A stretch of 64,000 nt of DNA from Planomicrobium sp. CPCC 101110 (GTDB taxonomy: Bacteria > Bacillota > Bacilli > Bacillales_A > Planococcaceae). The stretch is taken from positions 414,945-478,944 of the forward strand of contig NZ_VOHD01000003.1 of the NCBI RefSeq assembly GCF_007859395.1, written 5' to 3'. Under the pieces are notes generated by a model. That model was not told the DNA's origin and searched no databases. It was given only the letters and a program-made list of their open reading frames with translations. Of this stretch, positions 53,558-62,804 are shown piece by piece. The position numbers and the translations under genes are program-made. How positions within the stretch are numbered: position 1 is the stretch's first letter; the number at the start of each line of letters is the position of its first letter.

Positions 53558-55446
53558 TGTTGAGCCGAGTAGCGAACTCATTATACTGGATGTCGCGGAA
53601 TGCGGAAAGGGCCGAAAACAATGCCCGTATCTTAGATGTGCAGCTGCTGCAGATGATTGAAGCATCAGATGAAGAATTGGTGCGAGACCGGGATTGGAAA
53701 CTGATTTTTGAAATTTGCGCTTCTACAGAATTGATGGAACAAATCAAATCTATGCCATATTATGATGAAGAGAATCTTGTGCATTATTTGGCATTGTCCG
53801 AAGAGAACTTGAATTCAGCAGCAAATTGCGTACGGTTTGTCAGGGAAAATGCCAGAGTGAGCCGGGACCACATTCCGGATGATTATTGGGAGGCATGGAA
53901 CGACAGTTTTTGGACGCTGCAGAAAATGGATGGACAGCAGATTAGCATGCGCAATGTCCGCAAGTTTCTAGAACAAGTCAAAATGACTTCATTGACTTCC
54001 CAAGGCATTATCGAATCTGCTATGTCCCGCGGGGTTGCCTATCAAATCATAAAAATTGGCAAATGGCTGGAACGTGCTGAAAAAACTGCACGAATTTTAA
54101 ATGTCGTGTGTGAACGTACCCGGGAACGGGAAATGGAGGAGCAGGCAGAGGATTATTATTACTGGCTGGCGGCTCTCCGGATGACAAATGGCTATGAAGC
54201 GTACCTGAAAGCCAACCCGCCACTTATGGACGCAAAAGAAGTGCTGTGCTTTTTGACTTCCAACGAGGCCTTTCCGCGCTCGATCATTTATTGTTTGAAT
54301 CATGTAAGGGAAGCAATCGATGATTTGGAGGGCGGGAAGATTTCCCATTATTCATGGAAGCTTTATGCAAAACTGGACCAATTGCGAACCGATTTTGAAA
54401 AAACGGACATAAGAAATTTGAGTTCTGACGAAATGATGGATTTCCTGAACCAGTTTCAAAATGGCTGCAATGAAATCGGGGAGATTTTTTCAAGGACTTA
54501 CTATTTGATAGACCCCACCTTGCAAAAAGAAGAAATGAAACAATCCCAGGGTCAGAGGCAGACTCAAACGATGAGTACGAAGGGAATTACTTCTATGAAA
54601 TATAAAGTTGAGCATACGAATATCTTTGAATACGACACTGTTGTCGACCAAAGCATGAATTCTATCCGTTTGAAACCGAGAACGGATGAATGCCAGCGCT
54701 TGCTTTCCTACCGGGCGGAGATTACGCCGGCCTCGCTGGCAAAAGAGCATGTTGATATTTGGGGCAATCATGTCGAAACCTTTTTTATAGCGGAACACCA
54801 CCAGCAGTTGGAAGTGAAAACCACTTCGGTGGTCAGTATTCAAAAAAGCCCATTTGTCCATCGGATCGATTATTCGCCTGAAATGAATGCAATTTTTCAT
54901 TCCCAACTATTCAGTGAACATTATTTGGCCTTTTTGAGCAACACAGCGTATACGTATATTTCACCGGAACAGATGGAGCAAGTGGATAATCAGCTTGGTG
55001 AAATGACTAACCCGGTTCAGTACGCCATCGACGTTACCGAATTCTTATATAAGCATTTTACTTATGATGGCGAATCCACAGATGTTTCAACTCTGGCAGA
55101 AGAATCTTTCGGCTTGATGAAAGGCGTCTGCCAGGACATCACGCACGTAATGCTGGGAATCTTGCGCAATAAGAATATACCGGCCCGTTACGTCAGCGGC
55201 TATTTGTATGTTGGCGAAAACTCGGCTTTGGTGGGGGATGCGGCAAGCCATGCCTGGGTGGAAGTGATGGTCCCGGGAATCGGGTGGGTCGGGCTCGACC
55301 CGACCAATAATGTAGAAGCTTTGGAACATCATATCCGCGTTGGAGTCGGCCGTGATTATAATGACGTCAGCCCTGTCCAAGGCGTCTACAGGGGCGGCAG
55401 CCAGTCGTTGGACGTAAAAGTTTCTGTCAGTCTATTGGATCAATAG
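53557..55446 (+). CDS. Alpha-E domain fused to transglutaminase-like protease
   Basis: 629 aa. Residues ~1-320 are the all-helical Alpha-E domain (DUF403/COG2307; LSRVANSLYWMSRNAERAENNARILDVQL). Residues 347-629 are a bacterial transglutaminase-like unit: an N-terminal beta domain (KYKVEHTNIFEYD...) and a core with the Cys-His-Asp triad in GVCQDITHVMLGILR, SHAWVEVMVPGIGWVGLDPTN. In other bacteria these are two genes. The join (QSQGQRQTQTMSTKGITS) is low-complexity, and Met347 has AAGGGA 11 nt upstream, so a separate transglutaminase may also be made from 54595. Together with the upstream ATP-grasp this is the COG2308-COG2307-COG1305 module, role unknown. Confidence 0.92.
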   Translation: MLSRVANSLYWMSRNAERAENNARILDVQLLQMIEASDEELVRDRDWKLIFEICASTELMEQIKSMPYYDEENLVHYLALSEENLNSAANCVRFVRENARVSRDHIPDDYWEAWNDSFWTLQKMDGQQISMRNVRKFLEQVKMTSLTSQGIIESAMSRGVAYQIIKIGKWLERAEKTARILNVVCERTREREMEEQAEDYYYWLAALRMTNGYEAYLKANPPLMDAKEVLCFLTSNEAFPRSIIYCLNHVREAIDDLEGGKISHYSWKLYAKLDQLRTDFEKTDIRNLSSDEMMDFLNQFQNGCNEIGEIFSRTYYLIDPTLQKEEMKQSQGQRQTQTMSTKGITSMKYKVEHTNIFEYDTVVDQSMNSIRLKPRTDECQRLLSYRAEITPASLAKEHVDIWGNHVETFFIAEHHQQLEVKTTSVVSIQKSPFVHRIDYSPEMNAIFHSQLFSEHYLAFLSNTAYTYISPEQMEQVDNQLGEMTNPVQYAIDVTEFLYKHFTYDGESTDVSTLAEESFGLMKGVCQDITHVMLGILRNKNIPARYVSGYLYVGENSALVGDAASHAWVEVMVPGIGWVGLDPTNNVEALEHHIRVGVGRDYNDVSPVQGVYRGGSQSLDVKVSVSLLDQ

Positions 55447-55477
55447 AAAAGAGGCTATCCAAAAGGATCAGCTTTAG

Positions 55478-55520
55478 AGCCCGTGAAGAAAAAGCATTGC
55501 TCTTTCTTCACGGGCTTCTT
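55478..55520 (+). terminator. Terminator of the ATP-grasp operon
   Basis: AGCCCGTGAAGAAA pairs with TTTCTTCACGGGCT around a partly paired 11-nt loop, followed by TCTTT. Confidence 0.88.
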
Positions 55521-55622
55521 TATGCCGCATAAAACTTAATAATCGTTTAATGACCGGAATACTTTAAACCGTGCAATAATAGAAATACTGAAATATTTGC
55601 GTAATGAAAAGGAGCAAAAAAC

Positions 55623-57068
55623 ATGAACAAAAAGCAATTTATCGATTTTAACCTGAGCGAACCGATCTTGCGGACGCTTGAGGGGTTGGGGTATGCAGAA
55701 CCGACCGAAGTACAGGAGAAAGTGATTCCAGTGGCACTGGCCAAGAATGACGTAACGGTAAAATCGCAAACCGGTAGCGGAAAAACTGCGGCATTCGGCA
55801 TTCCGCTTTGTGAACTGGTTGAATGGGAAGAGAACAAGCCGCAAGCGCTTGTATTGACTCCTACGCGGGAGCTGGCGGATCAAGTGAAAGAAGATATCAC
55901 AAATATCGGCCGATTCAAAAGGGTCAAAGCAGCTGCTGTTTACGGCAAGCAGCCTTTCGCCTATCAGCAAGCCGAGCTGAAACAAAAATGCCACGTTGTT
56001 GTCGGAACGCCGGGACGTGTCTTGGACCATTTAGAGCGCGGAACACTGAATGTTGACCAGATCAAGTATCTTGTTTTGGATGAAGCGGATGAAATGCTTA
56101 ATATGGGCTTTATCGAACAAGTCGAAGCGATTATTGAGAAACTGCCGAAGCAGCGCACGACGATGCTGTTTTCTGCGACACTGCCGGAAAATGTTGCGAA
56201 GTTGCAGCATAAATACATGGACAAGCCGCAGCATATCGAAATCGAGTCAACGGAAACATTGACGGACCAAATCGATCATTCATTATATGTAGTGAAAGAG
56301 CAGGAGAAATTCTCTTTGCTGCGGGATGTGACAATCGCAGAAAATCCCGACAGCTGCATTATTTTTTGCCGAACAAAAGATAATGTGGATTATGTAGTGG
56401 ATGAACTTGAGAAACATTACTATACCGTAGACAAATTACATGGCGGCATGGTGCAGGAAGACCGTTTTGCTGTGATGAATGAATTTAAAAGAGGCGAGTT
56501 CCGTTATTTGGTCGCTACAGATGTAGCAGCGCGCGGAATTGATATTGACAATATCACCCATGTTATCAACTATGATATTCCATTAGAGAAAGAAAGCTAT
56601 GTCCATCGGGCGGGAAGAACAGGGCGCGCAGGCAGAACCGGAAAAGCGATTACCTTTGTTACGCCGAACGAAGACAAATTCCTGGCCGAAATCCAGTCAT
56701 ATATCGGATTTGAAATACCGCAGCAGGATGCTCCGACAGCACAAGAAGTGAGCGAAGCTAAAGACGCGTTCATGGAAAAACTTGAAAGCCGTCCAAAGTT
56801 GAAGAGAAACAAAAATGAACAGTTGAACAAAGACATTATGAAGCTGTATTTTAATGGCGGAAAGAAAAAGAAACTGCGCGCATTTGATTTTGTCGGCACT
56901 TTAACCAGCATTCCTGGAGTTACTGCTGAAGACATCGGGATCATTAAAATTCAAGATACCGTCACGTATATCGATATCTTGAACGGTAAAGGCCCTATTG
57001 TGTTAAAGGCCATGAAAGACAAAACAGTTAAAGGGAAATCCTTGAAAGTCCATAAAGCAAATAAGTAA
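55623..57068 (+). CDS. dbpA: DEAD-box ATP-dependent RNA helicase DbpA
   Basis: 481 aa, equal in length to B. subtilis YxiN/DbpA (~479). Acts in 50S ribosomal subunit assembly on the 23S rRNA helix 92 region. Q-motif and Walker A (KSQTGSGKT, 47-55), DEAD box (153-156), SAT (FSATLP), and [14 protein letters not shown] are all present. The C-terminal ~75 residues ([59 protein letters not shown]) are the DbpA RNA-recognition domain, which separates it from cold-shock CshA-type helicases. AAGGAG precedes the ATG. Confidence 0.95.
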   Translation: MNKKQFIDFNLSEPILRTLEGLGYAEPTEVQEKVIPVALAKNDVTVKSQTGSGKTAAFGIPLCELVEWEENKPQALVLTPTRELADQVKEDITNIGRFKRVKAAAVYGKQPFAYQQAELKQKCHVVVGTPGRVLDHLERGTLNVDQIKYLVLDEADEMLNMGFIEQVEAIIEKLPKQRTTMLFSATLPENVAKLQHKYMDKPQHIEIESTETLTDQIDHSLYVVKEQEKFSLLRDVTIAENPDSCIIFCRTKDNVDYVVDELEKHYYTVDKLHGGMVQEDRFAVMNEFKRGEFRYLVATDVAARGIDIDNITHVINYDIPLEKESYVHRAGRTGRAGRTGKAITFVTPNEDKFLAEIQSYIGFEIPQQDAPTAQEVSEAKDAFMEKLESRPKLKRNKNEQLNKDIMKLYFNGGKKKKLRAFDFVGTLTSIPGVTAEDIGIIKIQDTVTYIDILNGKGPIVLKAMKDKTVKGKSLKVHKANK

Positions 57069-57077
57069 TAAAAAGAT

Positions 57078-57104
57078 AAGCCGTTGCGTATGCAGCGGCT
57101 TTTA
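57078..57104 (+). terminator. Terminator after dbpA
   Basis: AAGCCGTTGC pairs with GCAGCGGCTT (one G-U pair) around a GTAT tetraloop, followed by TTATAATTT. Confidence 0.8.
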
Positions 57105-57263
57105 TAATTTCAAATTATTATTTCCCGGGGAATATTGGTATGAATGATTAAATATGATTAGTTTAATTAGAATAATTTTAATGAAATATTTTACAAATAT
57201 TACTGACTAGCTAGTTATTATGTCATAAAAAAGAACACAATTGTAATTGAATTGGTGGTTCTT

Positions 57264-57280
57264 TGTTACAAGACTGTAAT
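57264..57280 (+). promoter_or_regulatory. WalR (YycF) box
   Basis: TGTTAC-AAGAC-TGTAAT fits the WalR direct repeat TGTWAH-N5-TGTWAH exactly, 55 bp before a LysM-3D cell-wall gene. In B. subtilis yocH is a classic WalKR target. Confidence 0.82.
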
Positions 57281-57334
57281 GTTTACGTGTTATTTTGTTT
57301 GTACTTACCAAACACGAACAAAGGAGAGAACAGA

Positions 57335-57889
57335 TTGAAAAAACTACTAGTCGTCTTGAGTTTTGCACTGATTTTATTCCTTGGCACATCACTTGAAAGT
57401 TCCGCAGCAGCGAGCACCTATACAGTTAAAAGTGGAGACACATTATATAAAATTTCCAAAGCAAAAAAAGTGAGCGTCACGAACCTTAAATCGTGGAACG
57501 GATTAAAATCCAATACCATCCATCCGAAACAAAAGTTAAAGTTAACAAAATCGGCTTCTAAAGCAAAAACACCATCCCGTTCTTCATCAAGTTCTGTCGT
57601 TAAAGAATTTACGGTTTCATCTACAGCTTACACAGCTTCATGCAGTGGCTGTTCAGGAATTACAAGAACTGGAATCAACTTGAAGAAAAACCCTGGCTTG
57701 AAAGTTATAGCGGTCGATCCGAACGTCATCAAACTCGGTACTAAAGTATATGTTGAAGGGTACGGATATGCTGTTGCCGGTGACACGGGAGGCGCAATCA
57801 AAGGGAAGAAAATCGACGTCTTTATTCCTACACAAAGCGGTGCGCTTAAATGGGGCCGCAAAAACGTCAAAATCAAAATTTTAAAGTAA
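57335..57889 (+). CDS. Secreted LysM-3D cell-wall protein (YocH-like)
   Basis: 184 aa from TTG 57335 after AAAGGAGAG. Signal peptide (KKLLVVLSFALILFLGTSLESSAAA), one LysM domain (~30-75; TYTVKSGDTLYKISKAKKVSVTNLKSWNGL) that binds peptidoglycan, a Ser/Lys linker and a 3D domain (~95-184) with the three aspartates in VIAVDPNVI, AGDTGGAIKG and KIDVFIP. 3D domains are lytic-transglycosylase or muralytic modules as in RpfB/Sps and YocH. It differs from B. subtilis YocH in having one LysM repeat. A WalR box upstream predicts induction by active growth. Followed by a long terminator. Confidence 0.9.
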   Translation: MKKLLVVLSFALILFLGTSLESSAAASTYTVKSGDTLYKISKAKKVSVTNLKSWNGLKSNTIHPKQKLKLTKSASKAKTPSRSSSSSVVKEFTVSSTAYTASCSGCSGITRTGINLKKNPGLKVIAVDPNVIKLGTKVYVEGYGYAVAGDTGGAIKGKKIDVFIPTQSGALKWGRKNVKIKILK

Positions 57890-57896
57890 GCTATAG

Positions 57897-57950
57897 ATAA
57901 AAAGCAGTTTGCAAGGCTGGATTGGCCAGCCTTGCAAACTGCTTTTTAAT
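57897..57950 (+). terminator. Long terminator after the YocH-like gene
   Basis: AAAAAGCAGTTTGCAAGGCT and its complement ending GCTTTTT form a ~20-bp stem around an ATTGG-type loop, followed by AATTTT. Confidence 0.93.
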
Positions 57951-57992
57951 TTTGGACAATAAGAATCCGCTTTTCTGAAAGGAAATAGATGG

Positions 57993-58029
57993 AAAAACAC
58001 CAATCTGTCAGGAGCAGATTGGTGTTTTT
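57993..58029 (-). terminator. Terminator of the InhA-like gene
   Basis: AAAAACACCAATCTG pairs with CAGATTGGTGTTTTT around a 7-nt loop. It lies 8 bp after the protease stop on the minus strand. Confidence 0.9.
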
Positions 58030-58037
58030 ATCTGTTC

Positions 58038-60395
58038 TTATTTATAGATCCAAACTCGAGCGGCTGAACCATCCGCACTTTCTCCTGCCACCCGGAACTT
58101 CAATCCGAAATTCGGAACATTGCGCCCAGCGTGGACCATTCCGGGATTGCTGTAGTCTGCGCTGTCGTCAAATAACGGGTTGCGTTTCGTATAGCTGTCA
58201 GCCAGTGTGAGTCCATTGATAGCGGTGTAATCAAGGAACATTTTAGACTTTTTGTTCAAGCTGAAAGCTGCGTCATTCAGCTGGTAACGGGAAGATCCAA
58301 CTGCACCGCTGCTCCAGTAGTTTGTTGTTTGATCAGCATCAACCACTCCAAGGAAGCCGTCTCCAGGATGCTTGCCCGTCCAGTTATCCTCATAGAATGT
58401 ATCTACATACCATACAACCAACCCCGCATCATAGCTCATCAAGCTTGCGCCTCGGCGGATGTTGGCAAGGCCTTCGTCTACGCCGTTATGGGAGCGCCAC
58501 TCAAGCAGGTAATAATGCTCAGTATAATCTTTTCCATCATTCATCGTGAAACCTTCCAGTTGAAAAATAGGGTCTCCCTCTGCATCATCAGAAACGATTG
58601 TTTTGCCGTCTGCAGTGATTGCCAGATTGTCCACATAGAATCCTGGATGAGTAACATATGGATCAGTCCAATAGTTCAATTCCACGGTAACTTTTTGTCC
58701 AGCGTAATCAGACAAGTCAAAGTTCGCGTCCACCCAGCCGTTTGATAGGCCAGTGATTCCGTGTCCAGGGTTTTGACCTTGTGGGTTTTCCAATGTCGTG
58801 ATATTGCCTTGGATTGTTTTGCCAGCCACTTTAACAGAAGCATAATCCCAGTCTTCTTCAATATCGTACCAAGTTTTAAATGTAAGGGCAGCGGAAGTAG
58901 AGGCGGTCAAATCGACTTCAACTGACATTGAATGGTCCAAGGTATTACCTTTGCCGCTGAAATATTCTTTGGCGCCGCCGAATGGCGTGTTGATGGCAGT
59001 CGCTTTATCCGGCAAGTCGATGCGCAGTGCGTCATTATTTGTGCCTTTTGTTGCGGCTTCATCCAAAAGGATGGTTATGCCGTCTTCGGTAATATCTTTT
59101 TCATTTAAAGTGGTGCCGCTTAGCCAGTTGCCGCCATGTCCTGCCTGCAGCATTTCCTTGGCATATGCGCTGAAACCGGTCGGCTCAGTGCCCGGGACTG
59201 AACCGGCCCAGCTGCCGCTTGCCATGATCGACCAGTAAGCTACCGCTTCTCCCGTTCCGGAATATTGAGTGTCATACTCATCCGGAAGACCAAGATCATG
59301 TCCGTATTCGTGCGCAAAAACGCCAACTGCGCCGTCTTCCGGTTCAATGGTGTAATCCCATGCCGCTAGTTTTCCGCCAAAGCGGTCGCTATTCGATGTT
59401 CCGCCAGGCACGCTGACTGGGCTAGCGCCTAATTTTGAGCGGTGCGACCAAATCGCATCCCCGCCTAATTTACCGCCGCCTGCTTCTTCGCCGACACCTG
59501 CATGGACAATCATCAAGTGGTCGATAATGCCGTCCGGTTCGTTATATTCTCCGTCGCCATCATAGTCATCGCGATCCCAGACATCGTATTCCGACAAATC
59601 GACTTTAGGATCTTGGCCAGCCTTTGTTAAGGCTTCATAGACCAATGATCTTGCAGCTTTATCTCCGCCAGTTGCCGGATTGTTGCCTCCGTAGTAAGCT
59701 GCCGGGTAATCTGCTGTATACCAGCCGGCTACTGTGCCGTCTATGGTGTAGCTGCCGCCCGATTGCTGTTCATAATATTGTTTCATCGACACGAAGGATT
59801 CGCCATTTGGTCCTTGGAAGCCGTTTTCACCAAAAACCATGTCTTGGAAGTGGGAGATCGGGTAATCTTCATAGAACATATCCGACTCTTCCTTTGTGAT
59901 CGAACCTGCTTTGTAATCAGGGAAGTCGATAGCCAGAACCAAAACTTTATCTTTCCGCACTTTGCCTTTGTATGCTTCTTGTTCAACAGCTGCGACCTTG
60001 TTTTTCTTCGCTTGTCCCAGTTTGTTTCCTTTGCCGTTCGTCATGCTGTTGTTCACGGCTTTGTTTTGAAATCCGCTCTCGTACTTATGAGCAAGGCCGT
60101 TTTCTTTGTCAGCTTGCGCATTGCTTGCCGCTTTAGCCCTTAAAAACTTATTCAAAGCTTTTTGTGCTTCAGCAGGACTAGCATCTTTGGCCACAATACC
60201 TTCTTTTTTCAGCATTTCAATCAATCGCTCGTCATTTGCCACTCCTAGATCAGCCGGAGTAGCACTATCGGAGTCCTTGTACTGTGATAGCGGGTTAGCT
60301 GCTTGCGCTGCAGGGGCAGTGGAAAAACCGCCGGCTGTCAAGGCGCTGAATCCGAGAATTGCAGCCATCGTGGTGCTTACGAACATCTTCTTCAA
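58038..60395 (-). CDS. Immune inhibitor A-like M6 metalloprotease
   Basis: 785 aa, full InhA size. Signal peptide to about 32 (APAAQAANP), propeptide to ~145, then the zinc protease with HEYGHDLGLPDEYD (362-375) and the Met-turn region AYWSIMASGSWAG. A calcium-binding-like DRDDYDGDGEYNEPDG segment is present (275-290). C-terminal beta-rich domains include a MAM-like fold with ALTFKTWYDIEEDWDYASVKV and GWVDANFDLSDYAGQKVTVELNYWTD. Secreted; in B. cereus InhA degrades antibacterial and host proteins, but in an environmental strain a nutritional role is as likely. AGGAGG lies before the ATG. A second, shorter M6 protease is at 30179. Confidence 0.94.
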   Translation of the reverse strand: MKKMFVSTTMAAILGFSALTAGGFSTAPAAQAANPLSQYKDSDSATPADLGVANDERLIEMLKKEGIVAKDASPAEAQKALNKFLRAKAASNAQADKENGLAHKYESGFQNKAVNNSMTNGKGNKLGQAKKNKVAAVEQEAYKGKVRKDKVLVLAIDFPDYKAGSITKEESDMFYEDYPISHFQDMVFGENGFQGPNGESFVSMKQYYEQQSGGSYTIDGTVAGWYTADYPAAYYGGNNPATGGDKAARSLVYEALTKAGQDPKVDLSEYDVWDRDDYDGDGEYNEPDGIIDHLMIVHAGVGEEAGGGKLGGDAIWSHRSKLGASPVSVPGGTSNSDRFGGKLAAWDYTIEPEDGAVGVFAHEYGHDLGLPDEYDTQYSGTGEAVAYWSIMASGSWAGSVPGTEPTGFSAYAKEMLQAGHGGNWLSGTTLNEKDITEDGITILLDEAATKGTNNDALRIDLPDKATAINTPFGGAKEYFSGKGNTLDHSMSVEVDLTASTSAALTFKTWYDIEEDWDYASVKVAGKTIQGNITTLENPQGQNPGHGITGLSNGWVDANFDLSDYAGQKVTVELNYWTDPYVTHPGFYVDNLAITADGKTIVSDDAEGDPIFQLEGFTMNDGKDYTEHYYLLEWRSHNGVDEGLANIRRGASLMSYDAGLVVWYVDTFYEDNWTGKHPGDGFLGVVDADQTTNYWSSGAVGSSRYQLNDAAFSLNKKSKMFLDYTAINGLTLADSYTKRNPLFDDSADYSNPGMVHAGRNVPNFGLKFRVAGESADGSAARVWIYK

Positions 60396-60974
60396 CTTTA
60401 TTCCTCCTAGAAAAGTAGAGTTTTCCTAACATTCAAAAGATACGCTAACTGCGTCAACATTACTAGGCGGGAAAGAATAAAAAGTAAATATTTCCTATTT
60501 AATAATAAAAAATATAGGAAAAAGTTTACATGTAGAAAATCATCTTCTGTAAAATTTTGTTTTATAAATAAAAAAATCGGCTCCTTCAAGCAACTGGTTT
60601 CTTATGAAAATTAATGTCATGCTGCAGTGGCGGAATAATCGCTGCCAATATGCTGTCAAACAGTAAAATGTACTTTTTTGAAATAAATTGAAAAAAATTT
60701 TTATTTCTTTGGAAAGATGGTTTATTTGTCCCTGAAAACGTTTAAAGAGGTACGTTGTAGGGAATCTTTTTTTTAAGTCCATGTAAAATTTACTACGAAA
60801 GCCAGCATTTTCCCCTAAAATAAACCATCTTTTAAAAAGAAGCGCCGGCTAAGCTCCCATCAGCACTAAAATCATCAACCGGATAAAATGCAGTCCCGCC
60901 TTTGATCCGCCTATAAAAACAATGGATAGGGATGCAATGAATATACATATTAGTTTTATTTTTTTAATGCAGTG

Positions 60975-61003
60975 TTGCAGGTTTTCCTGCATTGGTATAT
61001 AAT
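60975..61003 (+). promoter_or_regulatory. Promoter of the RpiR-type regulator, with internal palindrome
   Basis: TTGCAG (60975-60980), 17-nt spacer, TATAAT (60998-61003), 44 bp before the start. TGCAGG-tttt-CCTGCA (60976-60991) overlaps the -35 and the start of the spacer, a likely operator for autoregulation. The rest of the 650-bp gap 60396-61047 is AT-rich; apart from a TTGACG on the minus strand near the protease start I see nothing clear in it. Confidence 0.65.
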
Positions 61004-61047
61004 TTTTATAAGCATTTCAGTATATTTATAAGTTGGGGGAGTAGTTT

Positions 61048-61887
61048 GTGCAGGATATACTGCGTGCCATCTCAAGTTCGTACCAAGACTTTAGTTCCGG
61101 ACAAAAAAAAATTGGCGATCTTTTTTTTCAGGAACCGATTTTTTTAGCTTTTTCTTCTGCTCTGGAAGTAGGGAAGCGCGTAAATGTCAGTGAATCTACG
61201 GTAATCCGCTGGACTCAGAAATTGGGGTATAAAGGATATACTGAATTTCAGCAATTGCTGCAGCGGAAACTGGCGGAAGAACATTTTGGGCAAAAAGAGC
61301 AAAAAAAAGCGGAACCTGCTTCACAGTCTTTTTTGGGGAATCTATTGGATGCCGATATTGCCAATCTTATAAAGCTGAAACAAACTGTCGATGAAGAAGT
61401 GCTTCTTCAAGTAGTAGACGCTATAGGCAGCACAAAGCGCTTATATGTGACCAGCAATTTTTTTGATTATGGTTTGGCCCATTGGTTTTCGACATGGATG
61501 AATATCGCGCTTGACCATACTGAACTATTGATGCCTGCTGATGTACAGTATTTCAGCAGGCTGGCAAAAGTGGAATCCGAAAACACGGTGATTGCATTCG
61601 CTTTTCTGCGCAATACGAAACCTTTGATGGAAACGTTGAAGATGGCCAAGGAGCGAGGGGCAGAAGTGATTGTGTTTACAGACTCCGCCGATTCTCCCGC
61701 TGCAGGCATTGCCGATATATCGATCCCGGTTTTTCTGGATACCAATCTGAATATTGATTCGTATACGGCGGTTCATGCATTGTTGGCTTCAATCATGAGG
61801 TTTGTCTATGTGAAAGAGCATACAAAAGTAAAAGAAAACTTTTCCGAGCTGGAGAAGATTTACAAGGAAAAAGATATTTTTTTTTAG
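61048..61887 (+). CDS. MurR/RpiR-family transcriptional regulator
   Basis: 279 aa from GTG 61048 after GGGGGAG. N-terminal RpiR helix-turn-helix (~1-75; FSSGQKKIGDLFFQEPIFLAFSSALEVGKRVNVSESTVIRWTQKLGYKGYTEF) and a C-terminal SIS sugar-isomerase-type domain (~105-265). RpiR proteins usually sense phosphosugars such as MurNAc-6-P or GlcN-6-P. Here the next genes encode a polar amino-acid importer, an uncommon partner, and a 16-bp palindrome lies between. It may therefore respond to an amino-sugar or a different ligand. AUG-less start and context are clear; ligand is not. Confidence 0.9.
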   Translation: MQDILRAISSSYQDFSSGQKKIGDLFFQEPIFLAFSSALEVGKRVNVSESTVIRWTQKLGYKGYTEFQQLLQRKLAEEHFGQKEQKKAEPASQSFLGNLLDADIANLIKLKQTVDEEVLLQVVDAIGSTKRLYVTSNFFDYGLAHWFSTWMNIALDHTELLMPADVQYFSRLAKVESENTVIAFAFLRNTKPLMETLKMAKERGAEVIVFTDSADSPAAGIADISIPVFLDTNLNIDSYTAVHALLASIMRFVYVKEHTKVKENFSELEKIYKEKDIFF

Positions 61888-61914
61888 CAGTGGTCAACGT
61901 CTGGGATTGTCCTG

Positions 61915-61930
61915 AAACGCTACAGCGTTT
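61915..61930. promoter_or_regulatory. Palindrome between the RpiR gene and the ABC importer
   Basis: AAACGCTACAGCGTTT, a perfect 7-bp inverted repeat with a 2-bp centre. There is no U-tract, so it is more likely an operator than a terminator. It lies 32 bp before the binding-protein start. Confidence 0.5.
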
Positions 61931-61961
61931 TGGTAAATAATATATAAAAGGGGAGAACAAC

Positions 61962-62774
61962 ATGAAAAAGAAATTGTCATTTTTGAGTGTCATCTTGTCA
62001 GCTGGGCTATTCGTATCAGCTTGCGGAGGCGGAGGTTCTGAAGGGGAAAGCGGAGGCTTGAAATTAGTCGAAGAAGGAAAATTCACGACTGCGTCAAGCG
62101 GGCTTTATAAGCCGTTCAGTTTCGAAGAAGGCGGCAATCTTACAGGATTCGATATTGAAATAGGCAATGCAATTGCAGAAGAAATGGGACTTGAGCCGAA
62201 TCCGGTTACAACTCCTTTTGAAACCATTATCCAAGGTTTGACTACAAACCGCTATGACGCAATCATCGGTTCATTGGCAATTACAAATGACCGCGCGGAG
62301 CAAGTGAGTTTCACAGATCCTTACTACTATTCCGGCGGCGCTATTTTTGTCAGAGAAGGAAATACTGAAATCCAATCCAAAGAAGACTTGAAGGATAAAA
62401 AGATCGGCGTTGTTGGACAAAGTACGTATGAAACGGCTGCCAAAGAATATACTGAAGATATCCAATACTACAACAGTGATGTTGTGGCTTTGCAGGATTT
62501 GGAAATCGAAGGGCGTTTGGATGCTGTCATTACCGCTGATGTGGTAGGGTTTGAAGCGCAAAATACAGGGATCAAAGTGGAAGCGGTTGGAGAGCCTTTG
62601 TGGATCGAAAAAGTAGCTATTGCTGTCCGCAAAGACGATACGGAAATGCAGACTCAAATCAATGAAGCGTTGGCTGCAATTATAGAAAACGGAACATACG
62701 AAGAAATTTCAAACAAATATTTTGGGCGTAACCTCCTGGAAACCGATATTGAAGGCATTGAAGTTTTAGAATAG
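61962..62774 (+). CDS. Polar amino-acid ABC transporter binding lipoprotein
   Basis: 270 aa. Lipobox SAC with Cys21 followed by GGGGSEG. The mature protein is an SBP family 3 fold: KFTTASSGLYKPFSFEEGGNLTGFDIEIGNAIAEEMG, ITNDRAEQVSFTDPYYYSGGAIFV, IGVVGQSTYETAAKEY, ending NKYFGRNLLETD. Binds a polar amino acid such as glutamine, arginine or cystine; the specificity cannot be read. First gene of a binding protein-permease-ATPase operon under RpiR-type control. AAGGGGAG precedes the ATG. Confidence 0.94.
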   Translation: MKKKLSFLSVILSAGLFVSACGGGGSEGESGGLKLVEEGKFTTASSGLYKPFSFEEGGNLTGFDIEIGNAIAEEMGLEPNPVTTPFETIIQGLTTNRYDAIIGSLAITNDRAEQVSFTDPYYYSGGAIFVREGNTEIQSKEDLKDKKIGVVGQSTYETAAKEYTEDIQYYNSDVVALQDLEIEGRLDAVITADVVGFEAQNTGIKVEAVGEPLWIEKVAIAVRKDDTEMQTQINEALAAIIENGTYEEISNKYFGRNLLETDIEGIEVLE

Positions 62775-62804
62775 GCACGTGCCACAAGGAGGAGTGAAGA
62801 ACCT

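Noticed and set aside
53557..55446. Sequencing error joining two genes
   Set aside because: There is no compressed or frameshifted region; the linker reads smoothly in one frame. Still listed as a point to check because split genes are the norm.
60540..60782. 80-codon minus-strand frame in the gap before the RpiR gene
   Set aside because: AT-rich, Phe/Lys-rich, no ribosome binding site or terminator.
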